The notes beneath the pieces are model-generated. The model was not told the origin of the DNA. It worked only from the letters and a program-made list of their open reading frames with translations, and did not search any database. The position numbers and the translations under genes are program-made. Shown here in pieces: positions 17,308-26,063 of a stretch of 64,000 nucleotides of DNA. This DNA is from Sinorhizobium chiapasense (GTDB lineage: Bacteria > Pseudomonadota > Alphaproteobacteria > Rhizobiales > Rhizobiaceae): contig NZ_CP133152.1 of assembly GCF_036488675.1 (NCBI RefSeq), positions 310,001 to 374,000 of the forward strand, given 5' to 3'. How positions within the stretch are numbered: the stretch's first letter is position 1; each line of letters begins with the position of its first letter.

Positions 17308-18405
17308 ATGACCCAGCCCCGTTCGCACACGACCGGCCTCGGCTATTTCAAGTGGGCCTTCATCGTTACTGGCCTCGGTTTACTGCTTGGCGTCTGGCTC
17401 GGCTGGCAGTCGACCGGTACTCTCAGCGGCACCATGACCGTCTTCTTCATCTGTGCGGTGCTCGCTGTCCTTGAAATTTCGCTCTCCTTCGACAACGCCA
17501 TCGTCAACGCCAACAAGCTCAAGGACATGACGCCGGCCTGGCAGCATCGGTTTCTGACCTGGGGCATCATCATTGCCGTCTTCGGCATGCGTATCGTCTT
17601 TCCGCTGCTGATCGTCGTCATCGCCACCAATATCGGACCGATTGACGCGGTAATCCTTGCGGCGGTTCGCCCCGAAGAATACGCCCGCATCATGAGCGAC
17701 GCCCATCTGCCGATCGCCGCCTTCGGCGGAACGTTCCTGATGATGGTCGGTCTCAGCTACTTCTTCGATCAGGAGAAGGATGTGCACTGGATCGCCTGGC
17801 TCGAGCGCAAGATGGCGCGCTTCGCAACGATCAAGGGCATCGAGATCGCCTTTGTCCTGAGCGTCATCCTGGCGTTCTCGACCTTGCTCGAAGCCCAGCA
17901 CGTGCACACCTTCGTCTATGCCAGCATCTATGGTCTGCTCACCTTCCTCATCGTCGAGGTCGTCGGCGGTCTGCTCGATGCTTCGCAACAGACGATGAGC
18001 GCGGCGGCGAAGGGCGGTTTCGGTGCGTTCCTCTACCTGGAAGTGCTCGATGCCAGCTTTTCGTTCGACGGCGTCATCGGTGCCTTCGCCTTGACGCAGA
18101 ACCTGTTCATCATCGCGATCGGCCTCGGCATCGGCGCCATGTATGTCCGCTCGATGACGGTCATGCTGGTCGAGAAGGGCACGCTCAACGAATATCGCTA
18201 CCTGGAGCATGGCGCCTTCTACGCGATTCTGATCCTTTCGGTGGTGATGTATTTCCAGACGCTGATCCACATTCCCGAGGTCATTACCGGCCTCGGTGGC
18301 GCCGGCCTCATCGGCCTCTCGCTGTGGTCGTCGATTCGTCACAATCGGCGGGAGGCGGAGGCCTGTGAGGATGAGCCCAACGCCCGGTTTCGCGTCGAGG
18401 CCTGA
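17308..18405 (+). CDS. DUF475 (TerC-like) integral membrane protein
   Basis: Predicted inner-membrane protein of 365 residues with about nine hydrophobic segments. Two internally similar motifs are the mark of the TerC/DUF475 group: LEISLSFDNAIVNANKL near residue 55 and LEVLDASFSFDGVIGAFAL near residue 245. The conserved acidic residues within these membrane segments are metal-binding in related exporters, so metal ion (for example manganese) export or membrane stress protection is plausible but unproven. The ATG at 17308 follows GGAGG; the frame extends upstream to 17173 without a good site. A perfect terminator follows at 18440-18472. Confidence 0.88.
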   Translation: MTQPRSHTTGLGYFKWAFIVTGLGLLLGVWLGWQSTGTLSGTMTVFFICAVLAVLEISLSFDNAIVNANKLKDMTPAWQHRFLTWGIIIAVFGMRIVFPLLIVVIATNIGPIDAVILAAVRPEEYARIMSDAHLPIAAFGGTFLMMVGLSYFFDQEKDVHWIAWLERKMARFATIKGIEIAFVLSVILAFSTLLEAQHVHTFVYASIYGLLTFLIVEVVGGLLDASQQTMSAAAKGGFGAFLYLEVLDASFSFDGVIGAFALTQNLFIIAIGLGIGAMYVRSMTVMLVEKGTLNEYRYLEHGAFYAILILSVVMYFQTLIHIPEVITGLGGAGLIGLSLWSSIRHNRREAEACEDEPNARFRVEA

Positions 18406-18439
18406 GAACGAGGCGAAGCGTTAGAATCGTGGTGGAGAG

Positions 18440-18472
18440 ACGGCCCGGCGGGTGACCCGCCGGGCCGTTTTT
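18440..18472 (+). terminator. Strong Rho-independent terminator
   Basis: ACGGCCCGGCGGG and CCCGCCGGGCCGT form a perfect 13-bp stem with a 3-base loop (18440-18468), followed by TTTTT. Confidence 0.9.
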
Positions 18473-18509
18473 GCTTGTCTTGATACCGTATAATTAAGCG
18501 ATATCTAAT

Positions 18510-18529
18510 ACATTGATCTGGGTCAATGT
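18510..18529. promoter_or_regulatory. FNR/FixK-type anaerobox
   Basis: TTGATCTGGGTCAA at 18513-18526 fits the FNR/FixK consensus TTGAY-N4-RTCAA exactly, and the palindrome extends to ACATTGA-N6-TCAATGT. It lies about 60 bases before the ATG of the universal stress protein, consistent with activation under low oxygen. Confidence 0.75.
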
Positions 18530-18579
18530 GACTGGCGGCGATGCGGTTAGCCTGAACTGCGAAGTCAACGGAGGTTTTC

Positions 18580-19023
18580 ATGTTCCGCAACGTTCTCATC
18601 CCCACCGACGGTTCGCCGCTTGCTACGCTCGCCGTGGACGCTGCCATTGCCTTTGCGAAGGAAGCCGGAGCGAAGATCACGGTGTTGACCGTGACGGAGC
18701 CATTCCACCTCTTTTCGATCGATGCGGAGCAGCTCGGCAGCACGAAAGAGGAATATGAAGCCTTGTCCCGTCAGCATGCGGGGGAAATACTTGCCGCCGC
18801 CGCGGCGAAATCCGAGCGTGCCGGCGTGTCGTGCGAGACGGACCAGGCCCGCAGCCATGAGGTTTATCGTGCCATCATCAAGAAAGCGGACGATATCGGC
18901 GCCGATCTCATCGTGATGGCGTCGCACGGCCGTGGCGGCGTCGGCGCTTTGATCCTCGGTAGCGTCGCCGCGAAGGTGCTGACGCATTCGACGATCCCCG
19001 TGCTCATCTACAGGAAGAAGTAG
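18580..19023 (+). CDS. Universal stress protein UspA family
   Basis: Single-domain USP of 147 residues (FRNVLIPTDGSPLATLAVDAA). The ATP-binding motif is nearly canonical: MASHGRGGVGALILGSVA has Ala in place of the first Gly of G-2x-G-9x-G(S/T). The ATG follows GGAGG in AACGGAGGTTTTC. An FNR/FixK box lies at 18513-18526 upstream, so induction under microaerobic conditions, such as in nodules, is likely. Terminator at 19081-19109. The exact role of USPs of this kind is not known. Confidence 0.92.
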   Translation: MFRNVLIPTDGSPLATLAVDAAIAFAKEAGAKITVLTVTEPFHLFSIDAEQLGSTKEEYEALSRQHAGEILAAAAAKSERAGVSCETDQARSHEVYRAIIKKADDIGADLIVMASHGRGGVGALILGSVAAKVLTHSTIPVLIYRKK

Positions 19024-19080
19024 CGCGCGAAGCCGTCAGGACGACACGAATTTTCTCCAGCTTTCCGGCAGGTTTTCCGG

Positions 19081-19109
19081 CCCGGCGTCTCGCGACGCCG
19101 GGTTTTTTT
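19081..19109 (+). terminator. Rho-independent terminator of the USP gene
   Basis: CCCGGCGTC and GACGCCGGG form a perfect 9-bp stem with a TCGC loop, followed by seven T residues. Confidence 0.9.
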
Positions 19110-19195
19110 GTCCGCTGCCGGAAAAGCGTCAAAGTTTCGCGTGATGGGGGGCGTGCCCGGTCGACGGCTGCGGGGGTACCGATCCGTTCGACCTC

Positions 19196-19299
19196 CTGCA
19201 TGTTTCCTTAAATCGTAGCCGATCTAAGGATAAAAACATGCAGCCATTCAAAGTGCTACAGCGTCCTTTGCGCGTCTGATAAGACGCGCGGCGCTGTAG
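19196..19299. repeat. RIME-type palindromic repeat, family 2, copy 1
   Basis: About 104 bp: CTGCATG..TTAAATCG..CGATCTAA hairpin, then AAAGTGCTACAGCGTCCTTTGCGCGTCT hairpin ending in GCGCTGTAG. The same arrangement occurs at 24849-24955 and 48710-48817. It is related in layout to family 1 (shared CACTTTGA centre and GCGTCCTTTG motif) but with CTACAGC instead of CTAGAGC ends and a different second hairpin. Confidence 0.7.
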
Positions 19300-19309
19300 G
19301 TCGGCAGTC

Positions 19310-19675
19310 ATGAAACGGCAGGGAGGGATGTCCTTGAGCGTCAATCCGAACGATCTTGCGCTTCTTGCGGTGATGCGGCGCTATTTCCTGGTGAAGGATG
19401 AAGTCAATGTCCTGAAGGCCCGTCTGGAGGCCGCCCGGAAGGACGTCGCTGAGGAAATCAGCCACTTCTACGACCCGCGCACGAATGCGATCCATGCCGA
19501 AGACATTCTGGCGTGGCACAAGCTCAGAAAGGAGATGGACGAATTGATGAGCCTTGCCGCGATATGGGGCAGGGGCGGCAACATCGAAACCCAGCAGCTT
19601 GCATTGGAATCGTCTGCGGAACCGGCTGCGGCCAACATCCCCTCTTTTCTCGATACCCGGCCGTCATTGGATTGA
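19310..19675 (+). CDS. Hypothetical protein
   Basis: Up to 121 residues; I do not recognise the family. The middle is helical with a coiled-coil look (RRYFLVKDEVNVLKARLEAARKDVAEEISHFYD) and the C-terminus is Ala/Glu/Pro-rich. The start is uncertain: ATG 19310, ATG 19328, or TTG 19334, which has GGGAGGG at the best spacing. It is convergent with the DUF1275 gene, 17 bases apart. Confidence 0.6.
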   Translation: MKRQGGMSLSVNPNDLALLAVMRRYFLVKDEVNVLKARLEAARKDVAEEISHFYDPRTNAIHAEDILAWHKLRKEMDELMSLAAIWGRGGNIETQQLALESSAEPAAANIPSFLDTRPSLD

Positions 19676-19692
19676 GGTGAAGGGCGATCACT

Positions 19693-20442
19693 TTATCGGT
19701 TCAAGGCAGACCGGACGTCTTCGATCACGGGGAGCGCTGCGATGAGCATCAGGGGCGCGGCGAGAAAAAGCGCCGCAGAAACGCCCAGTTTGTTGAAGAG
19801 AAGAGCGCCGCAAACCCCGCCAACCAGGAAAAGGCCGATCAAGGACATGAGAAGGCGCAACTTCCGGCGGTCGGCGCGGACATGCAGTCTGGAGCTCTTG
19901 GCGCTGTCGCGGTTCCAGTAGAGCAGCTTTCCGAGCTCGATGCCCGTGTCGGTCACCAGGCCGGTCACATGGGTGGTGCGGATTCTCGCGCCGGAGAGCT
20001 TCGTGATGATGGCGTTCTGCAGTCCCATGATGAAGCAGAGAAGCATTATGGTGGCCGATACGGCGAGAGCTTCATTGAGGTGGAAGAACGCTCCGCTTAT
20101 TGCGAAGCAGATGAGCAGGAACGCCTCGAACAGCAGCGGAAGCGCATATTCCGCCTGCAGTTCCAACCGTCGGCCCCAGTTGATGAGGATAGCGGAGGTG
20201 GCGGCGCCGGCAACGAAGGAGAAGAGCGCGGCAAGGCCGGCCACAACCAGTGCAATATTGCCAAGGACGATGTTGTCTGCGATCGCCGAGATGATGCCCG
20301 ACATATGTGACGTATATTGATTAACGGCCATGAAGCCGCCAGCATTGGCAGCTCCGGCGACGAATGTCAGGTAGAAGGCGAGATGGCGATCGGTCGCCTC
20401 ATTGCGTTCCTTCGCAGTCAGGTTGCGGAGATAGTATTTCAT
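19693..20442 (-). CDS. DUF1275 (YoaK family) membrane protein
   Basis: A 249-residue predicted inner-membrane protein with six or seven hydrophobic segments. The DUF1275 pattern is visible: FVAGAANAGGFMAVNQYTSHMSGIIS near the N-terminus and MGLQNAIITKLSGARIRTTHVTGLVTDTGIELG in the middle. This family is of unknown function and often annotated as small-molecule transporter-like. It appears monocistronic. Confidence 0.88.
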   Translation of the reverse strand: MKYYLRNLTAKERNEATDRHLAFYLTFVAGAANAGGFMAVNQYTSHMSGIISAIADNIVLGNIALVVAGLAALFSFVAGAATSAILINWGRRLELQAEYALPLLFEAFLLICFAISGAFFHLNEALAVSATIMLLCFIMGLQNAIITKLSGARIRTTHVTGLVTDTGIELGKLLYWNRDSAKSSRLHVRADRRKLRLLMSLIGLFLVGGVCGALLFNKLGVSAALFLAAPLMLIAALPVIEDVRSALNR

Positions 20443-20833
20443 GTTCGGTCGATGGTGCCGAAAAGTATCGGATTGGCGGACGGGACGTGCGATTCATCCG
20501 ATAGCACAGGATCGGTGCGGCTGTCCGAGCAATCTTGCGTTTGGTATGGTGGTGTCATGGGCGTGCTCGCGCGGCGGGGATATACTAACGGGGCGCCTTG
20601 TGGGCGATACCAGGTCGTATCCACCAAGACCGAAGAACGGCCGTCGAGCGGTGGGAGTGACATGCGCGTTATCACGGCGGAGCGCGGGCATGCACCCCGG
20701 TCCGACAGCAGTCAATATTTAAGCTTTCGAAGGGATCATTGTTTCCCGGGGAACAACTCTACATTGCTGCCTCTGAATAGATCGGTCAGCAGAGTTCAAG
20801 CGGCCCGAGGGGCCGACGCGGAGATTTCAATCA
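20443..20833. other. 391-bp intergenic region upstream of the type I secretion operon
   Basis: It carries the divergent promoters of the DUF1275 gene and the secretion operon. An AT-rich stretch at about 20711-20725 and a small perfect hairpin, CGGCCC-GAG-GGGCCG, at 20801-20815 in the presumed 5' leader are the only structure I can point to. No gene is supported. Confidence 0.4.
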
Positions 20834-22603
20834 GTGCCTAAGTCAAGAGCAGCATCAAATCGAAAGAGCATCGATCCCGCGGAAGCGTTGCGCGACTGCC
20901 GCGCGGCCTTCATCGGCGTTGGTGTCGCCAGTGCGCTCGTCAACGTTCTCTATCTCACCGGCTCGTTCTTCATGCTTGAAGTCTACGACCGGGTTCTGCC
21001 GAGTCGAAGCATTCCCTCGCTGATCGCGCTCTCCTTCCTGGCACTGCTGCTCTACGGCTTCCAGGGCGCGTTCGAGCTGATCCGCGGCCGCATGCTGGTG
21101 CGTATCGCCGGCGCCCTCGACGAAACGATGAGTGGGCGGATCTACCGGGCGCTGGTCAAGGCACCCTTGAAGCTGAGGATGCACGGGGATGGTCTGCAGG
21201 CGCTGCGTGATTTCGATCAGGTGCGGTCCTTCCTGTCGGGCGCCGGTCCGGCCGCCCTTTTCGATCTGCCTTGGTTACCCTTCTATATCGCCATCTGCTT
21301 TCTCTTCCATCCCGTCATCGGCTTCATAGCGATTGGCGGGGGGCTGATCCTCACGCTTCTGACCTACCTCACCAATAGCGGCACCCAGGCGCCGGCCAAG
21401 AAGGCTGCAGAGGCGGGGGGCCTGCGCAATGCCTTCGCCCAGGCATCACAGCGCAATGCCGAGGTCGTCCAGGCCATGGGCATGGCCGGGCGGATGACCG
21501 ACCTCTGGGAACGGCGCAACGAGGAATTCCGTCTCGAAAACCGTCGCACATCCGATATCGGCAACGGTTACGGCGCGGTGTCGAAGGTCTTCCGCATGGC
21601 GTTGCAGTCGGGTGTGCTGGCGGCGGGCGCGGTTCTGGTGATCAAGGGCGAGGCCTCGCCGGGCATCATCATCGCCGGCTCGATCCTGACGGCCCGCGCG
21701 CTTGCGCCGGTGGAACTCGCCATCGGCAACTGGCGCGGTCTTGTCGGCGCGCGGCAGAGCTGGCAACGGCTAAAGGAACTGCTCAAGGCGCTGCCCGAGG
21801 CCGAGACGCCGCTGGCATTGCCGGCCCCGCGCGACCGTCTGAGCGTCGAGGGACTGGCGAGCGGACCGCCGGCCGCCCATCGGTTGATCTTCTCCGACAT
21901 CAGTTTCACCGTTCGTGCCGGCAGCGCGGTCGGCGTCATCGGTCCGAGCGCGTCGGGCAAGTCGTCGCTCGCCCGTGCCATCCTTGGCGTTTGGCCCGCC
22001 TATCGCGGTTCCGTGCGGCTTGACGGCGCGGCCCTTGACCAGTGGGATAGCGATGCTCTCGGCAAGCACATTGGCTATCTGCCACAGGACGTGGAACTTT
22101 TCGCTGGAACGGTTGCACAGAATATCTGCCGGTTCATCGAAGACGCCACGCCCGAGGCGATCGTCGCGGCTGCCACGGCGGCGCGCGTCAACGACCTGAT
22201 CCTTCGCCTTCCGAACGGCTACGAAACCGAGATCGGCGAGGGGGGCACCGCGCTGTCCGCCGGACAGCGCCAGCGCATAGCGCTCGCCAGGGCGCTTTAT
22301 GGAGATCCCTTCCTCGTCGTGCTCGACGAGCCCAATTCCAACCTCGACGCCGAAGGCGAGCAGGCGCTCGGCGAGGCGATCATGAGTGTTCGTGAGCGCG
22401 GCGGCATCGTCGTCGTTGTCGCGCATCGACCGAGCGCGCTTGCAAGTACCGACCTCGTGCTGATGATGCAGGACGGGCGCATGCAGGCCTTCGGCCCGAA
22501 GGATGAGGTGCTGGGCAAGGTGCTGCGCAGAGAACGCGTGCAGCAGGCGGAGCGTTCGGCGCCGCTCAAAATTGTCGGTGACGGTCAGGAGGTTGCGAAA
22601 TGA
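20834..22603 (+). CDS. Type I secretion system ABC transporter/permease (PrtD/PrsD-like)
   Basis: Inner-membrane exporter ATPase of 589 residues. The N-terminal membrane domain (residues 20-300) has the family feature YDRVLPSRS after the first helix. The nucleotide-binding domain has Walker A GPSASGKSS near residue 370, signature LSAGQRQRIALARAL near 474-488 and Walker B LVVLDEPNSNLD near 494-505. There is no N-terminal C39 peptidase, as expected for the PrtD/PrsD group that exports RTX proteins and glycanases. It starts with GTG at 20834. It overlaps the next gene by ATGA. The likely cargo is the RTX protein at 26064-29090; the outer-membrane TolC partner is not in the window. Confidence 0.9.
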   Translation: MPKSRAASNRKSIDPAEALRDCRAAFIGVGVASALVNVLYLTGSFFMLEVYDRVLPSRSIPSLIALSFLALLLYGFQGAFELIRGRMLVRIAGALDETMSGRIYRALVKAPLKLRMHGDGLQALRDFDQVRSFLSGAGPAALFDLPWLPFYIAICFLFHPVIGFIAIGGGLILTLLTYLTNSGTQAPAKKAAEAGGLRNAFAQASQRNAEVVQAMGMAGRMTDLWERRNEEFRLENRRTSDIGNGYGAVSKVFRMALQSGVLAAGAVLVIKGEASPGIIIAGSILTARALAPVELAIGNWRGLVGARQSWQRLKELLKALPEAETPLALPAPRDRLSVEGLASGPPAAHRLIFSDISFTVRAGSAVGVIGPSASGKSSLARAILGVWPAYRGSVRLDGAALDQWDSDALGKHIGYLPQDVELFAGTVAQNICRFIEDATPEAIVAAATAARVNDLILRLPNGYETEIGEGGTALSAGQRQRIALARALYGDPFLVVLDEPNSNLDAEGEQALGEAIMSVRERGGIVVVVAHRPSALASTDLVLMMQDGRMQAFGPKDEVLGKVLRRERVQQAERSAPLKIVGDGQEVAK

Positions 22604-23916
22604 GCGACGGGAAAAAGCAGGTGTTGAGCGCCCGCCGCTCGCTCGGGCGCCACATGGTCGCCGTCTCCACGCTGGCTATCGCCCTTGTCGCCGGCGTGGG
22701 CGGCTGGGCGGCGACGACGGAGCTGTCGAGCGCGATCGTTGCCGGTGGCGTCGTCGTGGTCGACGACAATGTCAAAAAGGTCCAGCACCTTACCGGAGGG
22801 ATCGTGGGCGAACTCCTGGTCCGCGAAGGCGACCGGGTCCATGCCGGGCAGGTGCTGATCCGTCTTGACGGCACCACGGTTCGCGCCAATCTGGCGATCG
22901 TCGAAAGCACGCTGGCGCAACTCTATGCCCGCCGCGCCCGGCTTCAGGCCGAGCGGATCGGTGCCGTCTCGTTCGAGGTCGATAAGGATCTCGACAAATT
23001 CATCTCCGGCGCCGCGGCGACGAAGCTCGTCGACGGCGAGCAGAGGCTCTTTGCAAGTCGCCGGTCGGCGCTCATCGGCATGAGAGACCAGCTTGCCTCC
23101 CGAAAGGCGCAGTTGGCCGACGAGATCGAAGGACTGACCGTCCAGTTGCAGGCAATCGAAGACGCGCTCAAGCTGATCGCGGAGGAACTTACCGGTGTCG
23201 ATTCGCTTTACGGTCAGGGCCTGGTGCCGATGCAGCGTGTGACGACGCTGAAGCGCCAGCGTGCCGAACTCGAGGGTGACCGCGGACAACGCATCGCCGC
23301 CCGCGCCCAGGCGCGCGGCAAGTCGAGCGAGATCGATCTGCAGATCCTGCAGCTCGACGAGGATCGACGGACGGAAATCTCCAAGGATCTCACGGATGTC
23401 GAGGCGAAGATCGCCGAATACGAGGAGCGGCGGACCGCCGCATCCGACCAGTTGCGCCGGCTCGACATTACCGCGCCGCTTTCGGGCCGCGTCTATCAGC
23501 TCGCCATCCACACCGTAAACGGTGTGGTCAATCCGGGCGAGACGCTGATGCTCGTCGTGCCCGAGGCCGACGACCTGACGGTGGAGGCACGCGTTGCCAC
23601 CCATGACATCGACCAGATCCATGTCGGCCAGCCGGTCGAAATCCGCTTCAGCGCCTTCAATCAACGCACGACGCCCGAGGTCGAGGCGGAGGTGGCAACG
23701 ATCGCGCCGGACCTCGTAACAGACGAGCGCACCGGCACCAGCTACTATCCCTTGCGCATCCGGCCGAAGAAAGAGAGCCTCGCCAAGCTCAACGGACTCT
23801 CGCTCTATCCCGGCATGCCGGCCGAGGTGTTCATCAAGATCGCCGACCGCACGGTGATCTCCTACCTGACGAAGCCGCTCACCGACCAGATGCGGCATGC
23901 GTTCCGGGAGGATTAG
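22600..23916 (+). CDS. Type I secretion membrane-fusion protein (HlyD/PrtE-like)
   Basis: Periplasmic adaptor of 438 residues. One membrane anchor (residues 20-40) is followed by a lipoyl-like half (GGVVVVDDNVKKVQHLTGGIVGELLVREGDRVHAGQVLIRLD), long helical hairpins (residues 110-290) and the second lipoyl half (ITAPLSGRVYQLAIHTVNGVVNPGE), then a beta-barrel domain. This is the standard HlyD layout that links the ABC protein to TolC. Start overlaps the ABC gene stop (ATGA), so the two are coupled. A RIME-type repeat begins 2 bases after the stop. Confidence 0.9.
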   Translation: MSDGKKQVLSARRSLGRHMVAVSTLAIALVAGVGGWAATTELSSAIVAGGVVVVDDNVKKVQHLTGGIVGELLVREGDRVHAGQVLIRLDGTTVRANLAIVESTLAQLYARRARLQAERIGAVSFEVDKDLDKFISGAAATKLVDGEQRLFASRRSALIGMRDQLASRKAQLADEIEGLTVQLQAIEDALKLIAEELTGVDSLYGQGLVPMQRVTTLKRQRAELEGDRGQRIAARAQARGKSSEIDLQILQLDEDRRTEISKDLTDVEAKIAEYEERRTAASDQLRRLDITAPLSGRVYQLAIHTVNGVVNPGETLMLVVPEADDLTVEARVATHDIDQIHVGQPVEIRFSAFNQRTTPEVEAEVATIAPDLVTDERTGTSYYPLRIRPKKESLAKLNGLSLYPGMPAEVFIKIADRTVISYLTKPLTDQMRHAFRED

Positions 23917-23917
23917 C

Positions 23918-24024
23918 CTAGAGCATCCCGCTTTCAAGTGGAATCACTGAAAGCGGATAAGATGCTCTAGAATCAAAGTGCTAGAGCGTCCTTTGTGCGT
24001 TCACTTGAACGCACGGCGCTCTAG
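23918..24024. repeat. RIME-type palindromic repeat, family 1, copy 2
   Basis: About 107 bp, reverse complement of the copies at 8457-8562 and 29236-29342. It fills the whole space between two convergent genes. The end of the element (CTAG, 24021-24024) supplies the stop codon of the minus-strand flavoprotein gene. Confidence 0.75.
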
Positions 24025-24818
24025 TCTGCTGCTTTTGCGCCGTTCAAGTGAAGAGCGAAGCCGTTCGCATTCGGATCACCCAGACCGGGTCGAAGCTGAA
24101 GGCTCGGGATCACATAGTCTCCGCCGTTCTGCCGCCGGTAGGGGATGGGCGGCATGGAGCCGAGCGTCCGCATCCTCTCGCGCAGGCGTTCGGCCACGAC
24201 ATGGAAGCCGGGCTCATCGAGACGATCAACCCTGTAGGCGACGAATGGCGGAAGCACGTCGTAACCCGGATAAAAGAGGATCCCGTGATTGATCGGGAAT
24301 AGGAGGTCGTCGATCGGCCCGTTGATCCCGCGGGCGGAGTAATGCTCCTCCCAACCGCCGGTGGTCACGAGCAACATCGCGCGTTTGCCCGCAAGAGTTC
24401 CTTCGCCGAAGCGGTTGCCCCAATATTTGTCACTGTGCTCGCCGACACCATAGGCGAAGCCGTAGGCGTACACGCGATCCACCCAGCCCTTGAGGATCGC
24501 CGGCATGCTGTACCACCACAGCGGGAACTGCAGGATCAGGACGTCTGCCCACAAGAGCTTTTCGTGCTCGGCTTTTACGTCTTCGGTCAGAGCGTTGGTG
24601 GCGAAAGCTTCTCCCGAGGCCTTGGCCACCTTCAATCGTGCGTCCGGCGCGCGCGACCGAAAGTCGGCATGATTGACTTCGGATTTCCAGCGGTCGGCAT
24701 AAAGGTCCGATATGCGCACCTCGTGGCCTTGGGCCTCCAGTTCCTTGATGGCGATATCGCGAAGCGCGCCGTTTAGCGAACGCGGTTCGGGATGGGCGAA
24801 GACGAGTAGGACTTTCAT
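24021..24818 (-). CDS. NAD(P)H:quinone oxidoreductase-like flavoprotein (flavodoxin-2 fold)
   Basis: About 265 residues with the flavodoxin-like fold of the NQO1/KefF/MdaB group: MKVLLVFAHPEPRSLNGALRD at the start, ILQFPLWWYSMPAILKGWVDRVYAYGFAYG and LLVTTGGWEEHYSARG. It likely reduces quinones with NAD(P)H and FAD or FMN. The ATG at 24818 follows GGAGG; the longer frame is not needed. It is divergent from a LysR gene, and a family 2 repeat sits between the two. The stop codon is formed by the end of the repeat at 23918-24024, so the C-terminus may have been trimmed or extended by that insertion. Confidence 0.87.
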   Translation of the reverse strand: MKVLLVFAHPEPRSLNGALRDIAIKELEAQGHEVRISDLYADRWKSEVNHADFRSRAPDARLKVAKASGEAFATNALTEDVKAEHEKLLWADVLILQFPLWWYSMPAILKGWVDRVYAYGFAYGVGEHSDKYWGNRFGEGTLAGKRAMLLVTTGGWEEHYSARGINGPIDDLLFPINHGILFYPGYDVLPPFVAYRVDRLDEPGFHVVAERLRERMRTLGSMPPIPYRRQNGGDYVIPSLQLRPGLGDPNANGFALHLNGAKAAD

Positions 24819-24848
24819 GGCGTCGGCCTCCAATAGCAAAATCGATCC

Positions 24849-24955
24849 CTACAGCGCCGTGCGTCTTTTCAGACGCACAAAGGACGCTGTAGCACTTTGA
24901 ATTGCTGCATGTTTTTGTCCTCAAATCGGCTTCGATTTAAGGAAACAGGCAGTAG
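24849..24955. repeat. RIME-type palindromic repeat, family 2, copy 2
   Basis: About 107 bp in opposite orientation to the copy at 19196-19299: CTACAGCGCCGTGCGTCT hairpin, CACTTTGAATTGCTGCATG, then a TCAAATCG..CGATTTAA hairpin ending GCAGTAG. It lies in the shared promoter region between the flavoprotein and LysR genes. Confidence 0.7.
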
Positions 24956-25013
24956 GTAGCCAACGCGATAGATATCCGCTAGATGTGGGTAATGGATATG
25001 AATCTGCCGAATA

Positions 25014-25976
25014 ATGGATAAGTCTGACGTCACGCTGGAACGCATGCGCACCTTCGTCCGGGTGGCCGAGCGCGGGAGCCTGTCGGCTGTTGCGCGAGAG
25101 TTCGGAGTGGGCCAGTCGACGGTCACGCGGCATCTCAGGGAACTCGAGGAGGCAGTCGGGGTACCTCTCATCAGCAGGACCACACGGCGCGTCACCATGA
25201 CCGATGAAGGCAGCCGCTATTACGCGAACAGCGTTCAAGTGCTTCGCCTCGTCGAGCAGGCCGTGGATGAGGCGCGCGGCACGCGTGGCGCGCCAGCCGG
25301 TACGATCCGTCTATCCTGCACGGCGGCCTTTGGTGTCATGCATGTCAGCCGGCTGATTTTCGCTTTCCAGGATCGCTATCCCGACATCGGGATCGACCTC
25401 AGCCTCACCGACGAGCGGATCGACCTCGTGCGCGAGGGGGTCGATGTCGCACTTCGCCTGGGTCCGCTTGCGGACAGCTCCATGAAGCTCAGAGCGCTCG
25501 GTCAGTCCCGGCGTCTGCTGGTGGCGGCGCCGGGCTATCTGGCGGCGCGCGGCGTGCCGGCCGTCCCGCAGGATCTGTCTGGCCATGAGGGTATCCGGAT
25601 GTCGAACGTGGCGGGAAGCGACATCCTCACCTTGCAGGGGCCGGACGGAGAGATCCACGCGGTGCCCTTTGGCGGACGGTTTCGCGTCGATCACGGACTT
25701 GCCGTGCGCGAAGCCCTCGTCGCTGGGCGCGGCATCGCGCCCGCGCATCGATGGCTGGTCGACGATCTCTTGGAGACCGGACGGTTGGCGGTGATCTTTC
25801 CCGACTATTCGCTTCCGCCCGTTCCGCTGAGCATGCTGATCGTTCCGGAGCGCGCGGGCATTGCGCGGGTGCGGCTGCTGGTCGACTTTCTCGTCGAGCA
25901 AATAGGCTTTATCCCGGGGATCGAAAAGCCAAAGCCAGTTCGACTCCCGACTCGAAGAACCAGCCGCGAGAAATGA
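25014..25976 (+). CDS. LysR family transcriptional regulator
   Basis: A 320-residue regulator. The winged helix-turn-helix covers residues 7-66 (MRTFVRVAERGSLSAVAREFGVGQSTVTRHLRELEEAVGVPLISRTTRRV). The substrate-binding domain follows and includes VREGVDVALRLGPLADSS, typical of the group related to DmlR and regulators of quinone-reductase-like genes. It is divergent from the flavoprotein gene at 24021, its most likely target. The basic tail (RLPTRRTSREK) is not conserved. Confidence 0.9.
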   Translation: MDKSDVTLERMRTFVRVAERGSLSAVAREFGVGQSTVTRHLRELEEAVGVPLISRTTRRVTMTDEGSRYYANSVQVLRLVEQAVDEARGTRGAPAGTIRLSCTAAFGVMHVSRLIFAFQDRYPDIGIDLSLTDERIDLVREGVDVALRLGPLADSSMKLRALGQSRRLLVAAPGYLAARGVPAVPQDLSGHEGIRMSNVAGSDILTLQGPDGEIHAVPFGGRFRVDHGLAVREALVAGRGIAPAHRWLVDDLLETGRLAVIFPDYSLPPVPLSMLIVPERAGIARVRLLVDFLVEQIGFIPGIEKPKPVRLPTRRTSREK

Positions 25977-26002
25977 CCTCAGTTGGTCCGGAAACAACGA
26001 AA

Positions 26003-26030
26003 CGCCCGCCCCGCTTTCGCGGGACGGGCG
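26003..26030. terminator. Bidirectional terminator between LysR and RTX genes
   Basis: A GC-rich hairpin with CCCGC-TTTC-GCGGG at the top and CGCCCG/CGGGCG at the base separates two convergent genes. On the minus strand it is followed by TTTCGTTGTTTCC. Confidence 0.7.
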
Positions 26031-26063
26031 CATCGTCGAGCCTCTTTGCTGGACGAAAGCTGC

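Noticed and set aside
20443..20833. Possible ECF-sigma promoter from a GGGGAAC motif near 20745
   Set aside because: I could not find a matching downstream element at the right spacing.
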